Part shown: positions 53,766 to 64,000 of the stretch, in pieces
Numbering within the stretch: the stretch's first letter is position 1
Layout: each line of letters opens with the position of its first letter
Source: Liopterus haemorrhoidalis
Lineage: Eukaryota; Arthropoda; Insecta; Coleoptera; Dytiscidae
NCBI GenBank assembly: GCA_963971575.1
Contig: OZ020611.1
Coordinates: forward strand, 145,850,419-145,914,418
Direction of reading: 5' to 3'
Length of the DNA stretch: 64,000 nucleotides
Position numbers and translations under genes: made by a program
The notes under the pieces: model-generated
Told to the model about the DNA's origin: nothing
What the model saw: only the letters and a program-made list of their open reading frames with translations
The model's database searches: none

Positions 53766-54620
53766 TCGCTAAAAATTGTAGCCAAACGGCTAAACCTAGA
53801 GAGTTGAAATTTGGCATGCTTATACAACTCTTTGACCCGCATATAGGAAAAATACTAAAACATCTAAAAAACATACCTCCCTGAAAATATAAACAAATAT
53901 GTGCTCATCGAAAACAAAAATATTTTTTTAAAATTTTGAGTAGGGTATCAAATGAAAGCCCTTAGTACGTGGATTAACGATCAAATTTTTATTTTTGCAA
54001 AATAAATTATTTTGATGCGATTTTTGCCAAAATTGAGCAGGAAAAATTTTGTCCCACACCCTGTAGTCCAGATGGTTTAAACTAAAAATCTAAAAAAAAT
54101 CTAAGTAATGTATATTGGTGTGAACCGAAATAGTACAACAGGAATTTTTGATCAGATTATGTTTTCGGAAAATAACTCATTTTTTGTGGTTTTTGGTTCA
54201 CAAAGTACAAAAGTTATACCAATGTAAGACACTCACATGCAAGGCGTGCGATAGCGTAATGGGTTAGAGCACTGGTGTCGTAAGCTAAAATGCGTTGGAA
54301 ACGAAGGGTTTTCGAGTTCGAGTACGGACTGAATTTTATTTTTTCTGTTTTTTTTTTTGCCTTTTTATTATGTTGAAATTATTTTGTCAAAATTCTAGTT
54401 ATATTTTGACAAATGTTGTAGTTAATTTTTAAGAGCGTAAATTTAATAACCAGTCTTATTATATGATTAACAGACGATAAATTATTTTAAAAATATCATT
54501 CATTTTGCCGTGATTACTACAAAGTAAAATTTGTCCTACACACTCAGCATACCGCCTTCACTTATTATATACCTGCGAAACCCTGAAATGTGTTAATATT
54601 CACACTTCACATCAATTTTT
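53661..54620 (+). mobile_element. (GTCT)n interspersed element, copy IV
   Basis: The best preserved copy: TTTTTAGGTTTTGTAGGTAT, GTCT array (13 units, 53712-53765), AAACGGCTAAACCTAGAGAG, GCCCTTAGTACGTGGATTAA, GTTTTCGGAAAATAACTC, tRNA-like module (54243-54331), AATTTTATTTTTTCTG, TTTAATAACCAGTC, GCCGTGATTACTACAAAGTA and the tail TACCTGCGAAACCCTGAAAT. Confidence 0.75.
54243..54331 (+). other. tRNA-like module in copy IV
   Basis: A box ATAGCGTAATGGGTTAGAGC (54251-54270) and B box GAGTTCGAGTAC (54314-54325); the spacer between them is longer than in copy I. Confidence 0.6.
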
Positions 54621-55652
54621 TGTTTAGCACTGAAACAATGATTAGCAATGAATTGGATTTATTTCAATACGTTTTATTAATTTTTATATAGACATCGCCG
54701 GCTTCACGACGAAAGTGCTAACGCCGAAGTTGGCACCGTGCATCGAAGCTTTACAACGCTCTCTCCAGCACTCAATAGTCCATCATTTTGTCCAACTTAT
54801 TGTCTTCTTTCTTCCTTCACCGGAATCGTACATCGTTTTACAAATTTTCTTTGCAAATTTTGCAAAATATCGAAGTTAATTCGAAATATTTGTCACATTT
54901 TCAACTTTTGCACTGTGTTCCGGATATTGGTTCATTGTTTTTGCATTCTTGTATTGTAGAACTCCTTATTACGGATCATTAAAACACGTTTATGGCCTGT
55001 CCGAGTTATAGTCGACGTTGCTCAAAAAAGAGTAATTTTTGCCTCGCGTGCTTACACGTGCTGGTGCAGTCTCAAACTCCAGGATAAGTCGTAGTAGGTG
55101 TCACGCGTACATCTATGGTCTATTTAGTAATACTATTGCCATGTGCCTCCAAATATTGTACGCGTAGCAGTTATCGTTTGAAATATATCCTAATTGCGTT
55201 ACGCTAGATTTTCGGGAATGACCGCTTTCGGGAATTATGCATTTGTTACAAATTTATGTCAACCTATTGCTTAAAAGTCATAATACAGCTAATTAAATAT
55301 TGATAAAAATTGTGCTGATTTTTATAACACAAGTTTAAATATTTGAAACAGTTTCATAAGTCCCCTACGTTTTACCGCGCAGATATTTCAAAGGAATGTT
55401 TTAAATAATAAAGAAGGAGGAAACCCTAAAAACCGCGACAACCAGTGATCATATCAAATATTAAAGGGCGAGTGATTCTTCAGCGCTTTTAAAACAGGTC
55501 CACTGGGTATGACAAAGTTGTTTTGCATTACCTCAAACCAAAGCTATTTATTTTGACATACAGAAGGATTTTAAAATCATTTTATGTTCGTAGATATAAT
55601 AGTTGCTAATTTTATTTGAGATACATAGAGATAGAGAATTACATATACAGGA
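54621..55652. other. no recognised feature
   Basis: AT-rich with small GC patches; no ORF or terminal repeat recognised. Confidence 0.4.
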
Positions 55653-56230
55653 TGTTTGTTTGAAACGGGGCACCCCGAAAATCTCCTTTATTTGTAAAGA
55701 TACACAAAATCTTCAGAACAAAAGTTAAACTAGACAAAAAGGCCCATCTAAAGGTTACTATAAGAATTCTGAGGCACTTCCGGTTTCACCGGAAATGATG
55801 TCAACTTTTGATCTAGCATATGGAATCGATAATTTTATATTTTTTTCCTACATTAAATTAGCTTTACAATGACACCAAAAATTCATATTTTTATGTTAAT
55901 CATTTCAAAATGGCGACCATTTATTTACAAAATAATAATCAACATTAGTTTTACAAAGTTGAACGTAGCAAGCTTTGAAAACAATAAAAATAGAAACAAA
56001 ATATCTCTAAAATAAACTGTTATAACTATTTTTTTTTTGTAAAATAATTTTAAAAAGTAATAGTTTTTTTTTTCTAAATAGTCCAATAGTTTATTTTAGA
56101 GATATTTTGTTTCTTTTTTTTTATTGTTTTCAAAGCTTGCTACGTTCAACTTTGTAAAACTTATGTTGATTATTATTTTGTAAATAAATGGTCGCCATTT
56201 TGAAATGGTTAACATAAAAATATGAATTAA
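55653..56230. mobile_element. foldback-type element
   Basis: Begins ACAGGATGTTTGTTTGAAAC with GGGGCACCCCG. Arms of about 140 bp (55880-56015 and 56090-56229 inverted; for example AAAATGGCGACCATTTATTT and GTTGAACGTAGCAAGCTTTG) surround a T/A-rich loop. The right side stops at the mariner fragment, so the second outer end is missing. Confidence 0.7.
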
Positions 56231-56253
56231 CTATTTTATTGCTTTTTAAAACA

Positions 56254-56752
56254 TTAGCCTTTAAGATTTATACAGTTTTGCATGCGTTCAAAACAATTCT
56301 CGAAACATTTTTTCCACTCTGAAGTTGGTATCTCAAAAACATGGCTTTCGCAGGCTTCAACAGTTCTTGAGATGATAAAAATCGCTGTGCACGCATTTTT
56401 TGTTACATTGGGGGACAAAAAAAAAGTCGTTAGGGGATCAGGTAAATACGGGCAATGAGACATTAATTCGATGTTTTTCTCCTTCAAATATGCGTACAGC
56501 ACGTTTTCTCCTTCAATGATGCGTTTTTCTTTGTCTTTCCTGATTTTGTCGATGACTTCTGGCAAATAAATTGTTGTATACCATTCAGCATTAACTGTTT
56601 TGCGATCCTCTGCGACATGTCCAGTACAACCGAAGAAACAAGCGATCATTTTCTTGGAAGTGCTTCGTGAACGAACAACTTTTGTGGGTTTCGGTGCATC
56701 TTGCAAGATCCAAACAGTGGATTGTTGCTTAGTTTCAAAAAAATTTGGGGGG
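56254..56752 (-). pseudogene. mariner transposase, C-terminal part
   Basis: The minus frame is open through FFETKQQSTVWILQDAPKPT, KVVRSRSTSKKMIACFFGCT, VNAEWYTTIYLPEVIDKIRK, IELMSHCPYLPDPLTTFFLS and EWKKCFENCFERMQNCINLK. This is mariner from the TKQQS motif to the C-terminus. Where the second catalytic D belongs (HHDNAS in the relative at 63.8 kb) it reads IIEGENVLYAYL: a 15-20 residue segment has been replaced, and the third motif is PDPLTTFF instead of PDLAPNDFF. Open but inactive. It abuts the foldback element on its 3' side, without a terminal repeat. Confidence 0.8.
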
Positions 56753-58432
56753 CTGAACTCGCTCGGACTCCCACTAGTATCGCCACTGTACTCTCACAAT
56801 ATCAAACACTTTATTTTGTTTTTTTGTTTTTTTGCTAATCCAAGCGTTTGTTTTTTATCCCTTCTGATTATACCAACCATTGCTCTTCCATGGTTATTTG
56901 GGCCAAAATTAAATATATAATATGTGAATGAAATAGTTGGCAGAACTAGTTTGATAATTTTATATTTTTCAAATAGCTGTCTATTTTTGTTTTGTAAAAT
57001 TTGCACTTTAATTTAACAGTTTTCCAATTTTATGAAATAAAATGTTAATTCATTTTTGGTTCAAGCGGAACTAAACGGGAGTTTCATTTTTTAAGTTGTC
57101 GCGAAAATAGAGTTTGTCTATGTTGGCGTTTATTATTAAGTGACATTTATTATAAAAAATAAAATATATAATACATTTTAAAATTATTGGAAGACAAAAT
57201 TTTAAGAAATGAGACATTTTTATAAGAATGACAAAAACAACCAAAATGTAATGAAAATGAGATTTTATAATGACAATTCAACCTAACCTAAAAATGTTTA
57301 ATGTATATACGATTCACAAAGCTTAAACAAAATGGCCATAAAAGTGACTAAGTTTAAAAATCTAGTTCCACTTAAACGTTGGGGAGAGCCTATAGTCTTA
57401 TAATGAAGGTCATTATAACACTCAATTCAGTTTCATAATGACACTCTTATGAATGCAAAATACTAAATTGAATTTAAATTTTTCTTAGTTGTCACGAGCT
57501 CACTTTTTATGATTGAAGTGGACTTTTGCTAAACAAAATGATTACAAATCTCAATCTATCGAAAAAATGGGTTTTCAAAATCTAGTTCCGCTCAAACTAA
57601 AGAAACAGACTACTAAATACAAGAAAATTATGTGAAACAAGTTGAAAAGAATAGTTCGTCAAGGGAGCTTTATTTAATTATTATCAGTTGTAAAAATCTG
57701 CATTTAAAAAGTCCCTTAGCGTACGTTCAAAACGATATTTCATTCTGTAAATACCTTAAGTAGACCATTAATATTTATTTAATAAAAAGCATGTAATACA
57801 CACATTAACAATGCCACTATTTCTGTATCTGCGAGAGAAAATACTCTAATTGCGTGGCGCTATCTCATAATCCTGGGGACGTTATTAAAATCCTCGGCGC
57901 TGGATATTTCATTCATGTGTTGGTTGAGGCGCCTCCCTCGCCCGGTTATTCTCTGTATCTGTACGGCACCCAGTTTCACGTCTGTGATCGATCCGAATGC
58001 ACAGCTGGCTTGTAGGATGAATATTGTCCTCTCTCTCATTCAGTGGCGGCGAACGGCGGCATACTACAACAATCAAGAGATCACGCCCCCGACTACCATT
58101 TTATCTAACGGTACAAACACATAAAAAGATTGTTTCCGGTGTCTATAAGTGCATGTTAACATGCGCAGATCAGTAAGAATAAATATTACTTTACACGGAT
58201 ACGTAGAGAGCTTGTTGGTCCTCGTACACAGGCCCGACAAGGGTGGGGAAGGTAGCCGGGGAAAATTCCCGGGGTTCTTGGGGCCCCAGGGTCCTGCAGT
58301 GGCGGTCAAAGGCAGGAGCACAGGCCCAGGGCGCCAAAACAAACACTTAAATATACATATTCTAAGGTTTTATTAAGTTTTCTATTTTTATTTAGTTCAA
58401 AAATATAAATTCATTTCTATATCAGTCTCGTA
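56753..58432. other. mostly unassigned DNA
   Basis: 57900-58330 is GC-richer, with CAGTGGCGGCGAACGGCGGC (58042) and CAGTGGCGGTCAAAGG (58297), which look like transposon termini, and CCCCGGG.. palindromes; no full element could be delimited. Confidence 0.35.
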
Positions 58433-58470
58433 CGGTAACCGACGAGTTCATCGAAAATCACATTTAAAGC
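58433..58470 (+). mobile_element. single end of the 15-bp-array element
   Basis: ACGGTAACCGACGAGTTCAT then CGAAAATCACAT: identical to the left terminus at 31283 but with one unit only. No second end nearby. Confidence 0.6.
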
Positions 58471-59016
58471 ATTCATAAATTTGGATAAAGACGTTGGAGA
58501 CGCAGGGACGGAAAAATTCTGACCAATGAACAGATAGGTAAAATGATTCAGCAACTGCCTTTCTACAGTTTTGATGTCCGACTGAGTCCGATGAGTGGTA
58601 TTTAAGTTTGCAGATCTAACTACTAGATGTAATGTACAAGTGTTAGAATGTGAACTGATGCTTGTTTCTTTCACTGTTCTGTGTATCTCTCACTGTCACA
58701 GATAAGGTAATAAATTTAAATTGCAATATTTGCTTGTTGCTCAATATCTGGTGGTATATTCGTTAATATATCACTATCGTCACTGTTGTTATAATATCTG
58801 AATCATTTTTTTTTTCGAGTAGCAGCAGTTATAACGCTTGAAATTGAAACAAAATAAAACGAAAGTGTTAACCGGAAGATACACAGTATACAGTCAATTT
58901 AGGTTATTCACAACAACTGTCAGATGTTTCCGTGTAACTTAATAAATGACACATAGATAGCGTTAGCATTTAGCGGCTGGAAAAGTAAGCGAATCGGCCT
59001 AGATCGAGAAAGATTA
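58471..59016. other. no recognised feature
   Basis: Nothing recognised. Confidence 0.4.
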
Positions 59017-59203
59017 ACCGTAAAATCTCGCGTATTATACGCACCCGTGCATAGTACGCCAACCATTTTTAAGAGCCACCAATTTCCAAAACAATTTCAA
59101 AAAATTTGTTTTACATAAATTTATTCACATATAATACGCACCCTAGATATTCGATGAGGTAAATCAGTAAAAAATGTGCGTATTATACGCGAGATTTTAC
59201 GGT
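59017..59203. mobile_element. 187-bp miniature element with perfect ends
   Basis: ACCGTAAAATCTCGCGTAT with TATACGCAC at the left and its inversion at the right (about 28 bp). Interior repeats GTACGCC/ATACGCACC. Wording resembles pogo/Tigger-type termini; that is a guess. Confidence 0.85.
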
Positions 59204-59518
59204 TCTTTTCGTCTAGTACTAGATATTACAACAAACTGTTTTTGATATGATCGGCCAAAAAAATAATTTTCGAGAAGTGGTATTTATATATATATATTTT
59301 TTTTACCAATTTGCCAATTCAAAATCTCGTTGGATGTTTAAAGTATATGTATGCAGTGCCGTATTTTTCTTTATTCTTGTCAACATAAAATTAATTAATG
59401 CTCTATATCAGGAATTACAGGCACATTCCTCAGCATAAGTTCAGAAAATATTCAGATATCTCCACATCTCTCTGTTCTCACCTATTCTGTAACAGAATTC
59501 ATATTTAAATAGATATTA

Positions 59519-59973
59519 GGCGTTTACGTTTAATCAATCTACAAGATTGCTAAGATTGATCTGGTGACGTCACGAGATTAGTCGGATGGCTAAGATTTTG
59601 TTAACATTTTTGTAAGCATATAAGTCTGAAGTTAAGTAGTGACGCCTGGTGACGGTGGCGCTAAATTCAATTGTCAAATTTCTGTCGATGATTACAACTG
59701 CTACCGCTTTTTGTTTTATAAATATGAGTTTATTACCAATAATAGAATGCTATCACAAACGGCTCTTATTTCGTCTATTTTGTTAAGTTATGTTTTCAGC
59801 ACATTCCAATTGGCTGAACGATTCAACTTACCCTCCACCACCTTTGCTTGGAAACGCTCGGAGTGCTCTGGCGGATCAATCGGAAACACTAAAAATAAGC
59901 TAATGTGTACTCTCCGATAGATCGGGAGCACTTGGATCGCTCGGATTGATCTGACTGACCAAACGTAAACGCC
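59519..59973. mobile_element. 455-bp element with 5-bp duplication
   Basis: Ends GGCGTTTACGTTT at both sides, then AATCAATC / GGTCAGTCAGATCAATC; flanked by TATTA (59514-59518, 59974-59978). Internal GATTGATCTG and GATCAATCGG motifs. The internal 93-codon frame (59639-59920) starts at GTG and has no recognisable content. Confidence 0.75.
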
Positions 59974-59978
59974 TATTA

Positions 59979-60780
59979 TGTTACAAATCTAAACAAATGT
60001 GCTTGTTATTAGATAGGACAAAATCTAACCTTGAACTTTATTATTTCCAGTAGACTTAACATATTTGTTTCAGAATAAGAGTATAGGTATTAAAAGGATT
60101 TAGCTTTGTGTTATCAAAGGTGTTTCCTTTCTAACCCTTTCTAACGGTGTACATTTTATTATTATATTATTGTTATATAGCTGATGGTTGATTATTATTT
60201 ATCGTGAATACAGTTTTTCTAAGAGCATACCTAGCCTCCCCCAAGTTAGTATGGTCTCCCTCAGGCATCAAAATCGTTCGGCAGGGTCCTGCTTATTATA
60301 AACCAGGCCATTTTTTGATGAAGTACTTTAAGTAAACCGGCGCCTGAGACAATCTGTTTCTGCGTGTCCAATAACCAGCGTCAACAAGCATCGTCAAGAA
60401 ACACTTTTTATAGGCTATTAATAAGCGCTGGAAACAAACCTTTTACGTGTTCATACCCTTAGAAACTCTTGGATGCTGGCCCGGCCTGAGGACTAGATTG
60501 TGCCGTGTAATATATTTCTATACCAGTGCTTTAATTTCTGATTTAAAAATATATATTTATATATATTGTTAAAATAATAGGTAGGAACGACCAATGTAAT
60601 AAAATTGGCTACCGCCAAAGAACCAGAACGTATTTCAACATTGTTCCACTAAGCCTATAAATATAATCTTTGCATTTCAACGGTAAAGTGACGGACCGGC
60701 AGCCTTTTGTCTGCAGTACGCGGACCACAATTTTGAGAAGATTTAAACCATCCCCACTAGTGCACCATATTCTCTTACTG
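59979..60780. other. no recognised feature
   Basis: Nothing recognised. Confidence 0.4.
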
Positions 60781-61494
60781 TACGAGGGTTGCCTCTTATA
60801 TTTCGTGATTGCGCCATCTCGCAACTGACGCTTCTATCGTAAAGTTTGACATTTGACGGTATACGTACTCAGAACGTTTTGACGTACGAGCGCTATTTGT
60901 ATTGTTTACAGTAAATTGAAAAAATTCATCTCAGCTAAAAATGAAATGAAATCGTGAACATTTTCGAGCGGTTATTTTTTACAACTTTCGACGTGGATTA
61001 ACCCAACAACAGTCCATCGATGAACTTAATTCGACTTCGAATTCGGCGATGAAGCATTATCAAGGACTACTGTTTATCGATGGTTTGCAGACTTCAATCG
61101 TGGCCGTAGTTCACTTAAGGACGAATTTCATGAAATACGTCCAAAATCGGTTGTTGTTCCGGAAAACATTGGTGCTGCGCGTGAACTGATACTGCAAGAT
61201 CGTCATGTGACTTATCGAGAGATTGAGGTATCCTTGGGCATTAGTGGGACCAACATACATTCACTATTGCATAAACATTTTGCCGTCAAAAAGATTTGTT
61301 CGCGTTGGATTCCATATAATTTGACAATCGGAGTGGAAAATGCCTCAGTCGAAGTGGAAAAAGTACTTCGAAAATTAGTTCAAACGAATGCAAAAGTGTA
61401 TTGATCTTCATGGAGAAAAAACAATAAAGCCACTTTTGTTCGTAAATAATTGTTTTTGATCTCAAATCTCGAAATATAAACGGCAACTCTCGTA
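60781..61494 (+). mobile_element. mariner, internally deleted (714 bp)
   Basis: Terminal repeats TACGAGGGTTGCCTCTTAT and, reverse-complemented, TACGAGAGTTGCCGTTTAT (25 bp). Full-length mariners are about 1.3 kb, so roughly half is missing. Confidence 0.85.
60952..61420 (+). pseudogene. mariner transposase with the catalytic core deleted
   Basis: Reads NREHFRAVIFYNFRRGLTQQ, QSIDELNST, then after a frame change YRWFADFNRGRSSLKDEFHE, RPKSVVVPENIGAARELILQ, DRHVTYREIEVSLGISGTNI, HSLLHKHFAVKKICSRWIPY, NLTI; directly after that MPQSKWKKYFEN, a stop, and FKRMQKCIDLHGE. So both helix-turn-helix domains and the extreme C-terminus remain and the D-D-D core between is lost. Could still bind terminal repeats if translated, but it has a frameshift at about 61030 and a stop. 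Confidence 0.85.
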
Positions 61495-62094
61495 GTAAAC
61501 AGATTTGAGACAGAATTTGTTATTAACATGTTGGTACACTAACTTGAAAGCGTATATAAACAAAAAAAAACAAGAAATGGAATATACGCTAAACAGGAAA
61601 CAACATGTAGGAGTGGATCGTGGAATATATGAGCTGACATTGTTCTCTGTCTTCCAGAAAAAGAGTACGTTCCAATGAACACAAAATAATAATAGAAGCA
61701 GTCTAACGGGAAAAGGTGAAGCCCACTTCGTAATCTTGGAATTAGCATCTCTGTCTCAGTCTTATGTCAATAATTTGTCAAAGGGGACCAGCCCACTGAG
61801 TATGCATACTAATCAGAACGAGAAAGAGAGAAAAAAAAAAAGAACTGAAAATTGCAAAATTGGACAGTGTTATATAGAGTATGGATTTTATTATGGTTCT
61901 GCGTAGTGTGGTACCTTAATATAGAAGTATTATGTCTAATTATTGCGACTATGAATGACGTTTGAATTGAGTTTATTCCTAGTTAGTTCTTATTAGTGTC
62001 TTTTAAAGTAAACTACCGCCTCAAAAATATCAAATCATCAACAAGCATTTTATTAAAGACTACACCAAGATAACGGGCAAAAACATATTAGAAC
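61495..62094. other. unassigned; holds the left copy of a direct repeat
   Basis: 61930-62094 (TCTAATTATTGCGACTATGA to AACATATTAGAACTA) is repeated at 63134-63225 beyond the mariner. Rest unrecognised. Confidence 0.5.
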
Positions 62095-63130
62095 TACGAA
62101 ATACGGTTGAAAAGTAATGGCAGGGGGGCAAATCTGGCGAATATGGTGGATGAGGAACCAAGTCGTAGCACAATTCATAGAGTTATGCCATTGCGACTGC
62201 GCACTTGTGGATAAGTGGGTTGTCCTGGTGGAACAGCACTTTTTTCTTCGCCAATTATGTCCGCTTTCGCTTCAAATCGACGACGAATTGGTCCAACTGC
62301 TCTGCATAATATACACCCGTGATCATTTTGCCCTTTTCCAGGTAGTCGATGTAAATAATACCGTACGCATCCCAAAAGACTGTGGCCATGACTTTGTTGA
62401 CCAACAGACTCACCTTGGCCTTCTTCGGTTTCGATTTGCAAGGAGCAGTCCACTGTTTCGACTATTTCTTGGTGCCTGGTGTGTTGTGATGGTACCATGT
62501 TTCGTCAACGGTTACGAAACGGCGCCAAAAGTCCTTCTTATCGCGGTTAAACATCGCCAAACCTTCATTCGAAATGGTCAAACGATCGCGTTTGTTGTCG
62601 ACTGTGAGTAACTGCAGCACCCACCTGGCAGAGAGCTTCCTCATTCCCAAATATTCATGCAAAATGTTGAACCCTTTCGGTTGAGATGCCTGCTGCTTCA
62701 GCTATCTCGTGCTTAGTCACTCGACTTTATCGACCATTTCTGGCGTGGTGACCTCTTTTGGACGGCCTGGACGTGCATCAAAAATGTTCTTACGACCACG
62801 TTTAAATTCAGCTATCCAATATTTAATTTGTTGATATCGAAGATGCAGAGTCCCCCATAAACAACGTTCAATTCCGTGTTTATCTCATTGTTCGTTTTGT
62901 TTTTCAAAAACAAGTATCTAATCACTGCATGATATTCGATTTTATTCATTTTTGTAAAAATGCAAAAGTTGTTCGCTTTCAGTGACTGTCAAACACAAAC
63001 TAAATGACGCAGCTTGTTGAAAATTTTACAGTAGTCATTTGAAGGTTAGAATTGATGGAAAACAACATTGATTTGATACTGGTTGCGCCATCTCTTGCCT
63101 AGACCAATTACTTTTCAACCGCCCCTCATA
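62095..63130 (-). mobile_element. mariner, 3'-deleted (1036 bp)
   Basis: Right terminus (reverse complement) TATGAGGGGCGGTTGAAAAG, left TACGAAATACGGTTGAAAAG, both continuing TAAT.GG. The transposase runs directly into the left terminal repeat. Confidence 0.8.
62110..62953 (-). pseudogene. mariner transposase, ends at the third catalytic motif
   Basis: From an ATG at about 62949: MNKIEYHAVIRYLFLKNKTN, WIAEFKRGRKNIFDARPGRP, HEYLGMRKLSARWVLQLLTV, FWRRFVTVDETWYHHNTPGT (first D), KVSLLVNKVMATVFWDAYGI, IYIDYLEKGKMITGVYYAEQ, KKKVLFHQDNPLIHKCAVAM (second D), then PPYSPDLPPCHYF, where the third D is H and the sequence passes into the terminal repeat. At least two frameshifts and two stops. The arrangement is that of a DD34D mariner; the C-terminal 60 or so residues are absent. 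Confidence 0.85.
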
Positions 63131-63464
63131 TCAGTCTAATTATTGCGGCTATGAATGATCTATCCCAAAAATTTATTAAGGCTACACAAAGATACCGGAT
63201 AAAAACATATTAGAACTATCAAATGCCCCGAACTAGGACGACTAATTTTCGGCCGAACACCTAACTATAGATTGCCCAAAATTTTTCAATGACAGACGGT
63301 ACCAAGTTTCACCAGATCCTAAAGAGACACTTTCGAATAACCCAAAAACTGGAGAAGCATTAGGTTTTTGAATGAAATCTTTGTAAATTACAATGTAACA
63401 TCGATAATAGTTAACTCTGAAACTGAAGATAGCAACAAGAGTAATAAACAATTTTGTGAAACTT
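63131..63464. other. right copy of a direct repeat, otherwise unassigned
   Basis: 63134-63225 matches 61930-62094 with a 70-bp gap. Beyond it nothing recognised. Confidence 0.5.
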
Positions 63465-64000
63465 TACGAGGGCTACCTTTTAAGTTTTTACAAAAACTAA
63501 GAAAGAAGACATTTTTTTTGGATCAAAATGTTTTATTGCTTTTCAAAATATTCGCCTTTAAGATTTATATACTTTTGCATGTGTTCAAACCAATTCTCGA
63601 AACATTTTTTCCACTCTGAATTTGGTATCTCAAAAACATAGTTTTAAAAGGCTTCAACAGCTTCTTGAAGTGATGAAAATCTTTGTCCACGCATTTTTTG
63701 TTTGGCATTTGGGAACAAAAAAGTCGTTATGGGATAAATCAGGTGAATACGGGCAATGAGACATTAATTCGATGTTTTTTCTCTTTCAAATAATCAATTG
63801 TTTGACGTGCTATGCGGGAGCTAGCATTGTCATGATGAAAAATGATACGACGTTTTTGGTTGTTTTTCCTAATTTTGTCGATGACTTCTGGCAGACAAAT
63901 TGTTGTATACCATTCAGCATTGGAATGGTTGCGACATGTACAGTACAACCAAAGAAACAAGCGAAACTTTTGTGGGTTTCGGTTCATCTTGGAAGACCCA
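63465..64000 (-). mobile_element. mariner, C-terminal end, runs off the window
   Basis: Begins at terminal repeat TACGAGGGCTACCTTTTAAG. The minus strand carries the transposase C-terminal part. The other end is outside the window. Confidence 0.8.
63545..64000 (-). pseudogene. mariner transposase, C-terminal part, partial
   Basis: Reads AEWYTTICLPEVIDKIRKNN, RRIIFHHDNASSRIARQTID (second catalytic D), YLKEKKHRINVSLPVF, then frames with LSHNDFFVPK (third D, DFF) and FRVEKMFRELV. Same subfamily as the fragment at 56254-56752 but with the HHDNAS motif kept. Several frameshifts and stops. N-terminal half beyond the window edge. Confidence 0.8.

Noticed and set aside
57915..58342. GC-rich frames as part of a polyprotein
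   Set aside because: No gag, protease or reverse-transcriptase motif found in any frame.

Overview
The window looks like AT-rich insect (at least arthropod) nuclear DNA from a transposon-dense intergenic or heterochromatic stretch. I find no intact host gene, no rRNA, no ordinary tRNA, no CRISPR and nothing bacterial. The evidence for an insect is the mix of families: mariner, rosa-like and Tc1 transposases, PIF/Harbinger, several hAT miniatures with 8-bp duplications, APE-type LINEs with L1-like ORF1, LTR retrotransposon remnants, and (GTCT)n-bearing interspersed elements of the kind described in insects as mini-me/DINE/Helentron-associated. The species cannot be fixed from the sequence.

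Layout. 1-9.3 kb: a mariner N-terminus at the left edge, then three (GTCT)n elements (one inverted against the other two) with a mariner fragment between, one of them split by a nearly full-length LINE (3571-8166) that keeps two open ORFs and an 11-bp target duplication. 9.3-20 kb: LINE 3' ends, several inverted-repeat miniature elements, and a decayed gene (18213-19560) cut in two by a 5'-truncated LINE. 20-28.5 kb: a 40-bp repeat inside a possible LTR, a GC-rich 59+65 bp satellite, a miniature element, a LINE tail, a duplicated LTR-retrotransposon gag fragment and half a Tc1 transposase. 29-41 kb: an RNase H-bearing LINE, an element whose inverted ends are arrays of 15-bp units, a solo LTR with TSD ACCTG, a tyrosine-recombinase fragment interrupted by a rosa-like mariner, a second copy of the LINE group seen at 3.6 kb, and a second 15-bp array. 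42-50 kb: a layered nest of three head-to-tail miniature elements, two of which carry a hAT insertion at nearly the same internal position; those hATs carry (GTCT)n elements and a Harbinger respectively. 50-64 kb: a 1.4-kb foldback element with an IS630-Tc1-mariner ORF whose start codon lies inside the inverted repeat, a clean hAT miniature, a further (GTCT)n element, and five mariner or miniature elements in varied states of decay.

What stands out: (1) the (GTCT)n family carries a tRNA-like A-box/B-box module in one conserved slot, but the module differs much more between copies than its flanks do; (2) the foldback transposase has its N-terminus encoded by the terminal repeat and an unusually long D-to-E spacing; (3) two different elements end in 15-bp tandem arrays sharing a CG..GAATTG core; (4) the LINE carries a 46-nt A tract at its 5' rather than its 3' end; (5) nested hAT insertions fall at a common site in a miniature element. 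Products and families are called from motifs read by eye; no search was run.
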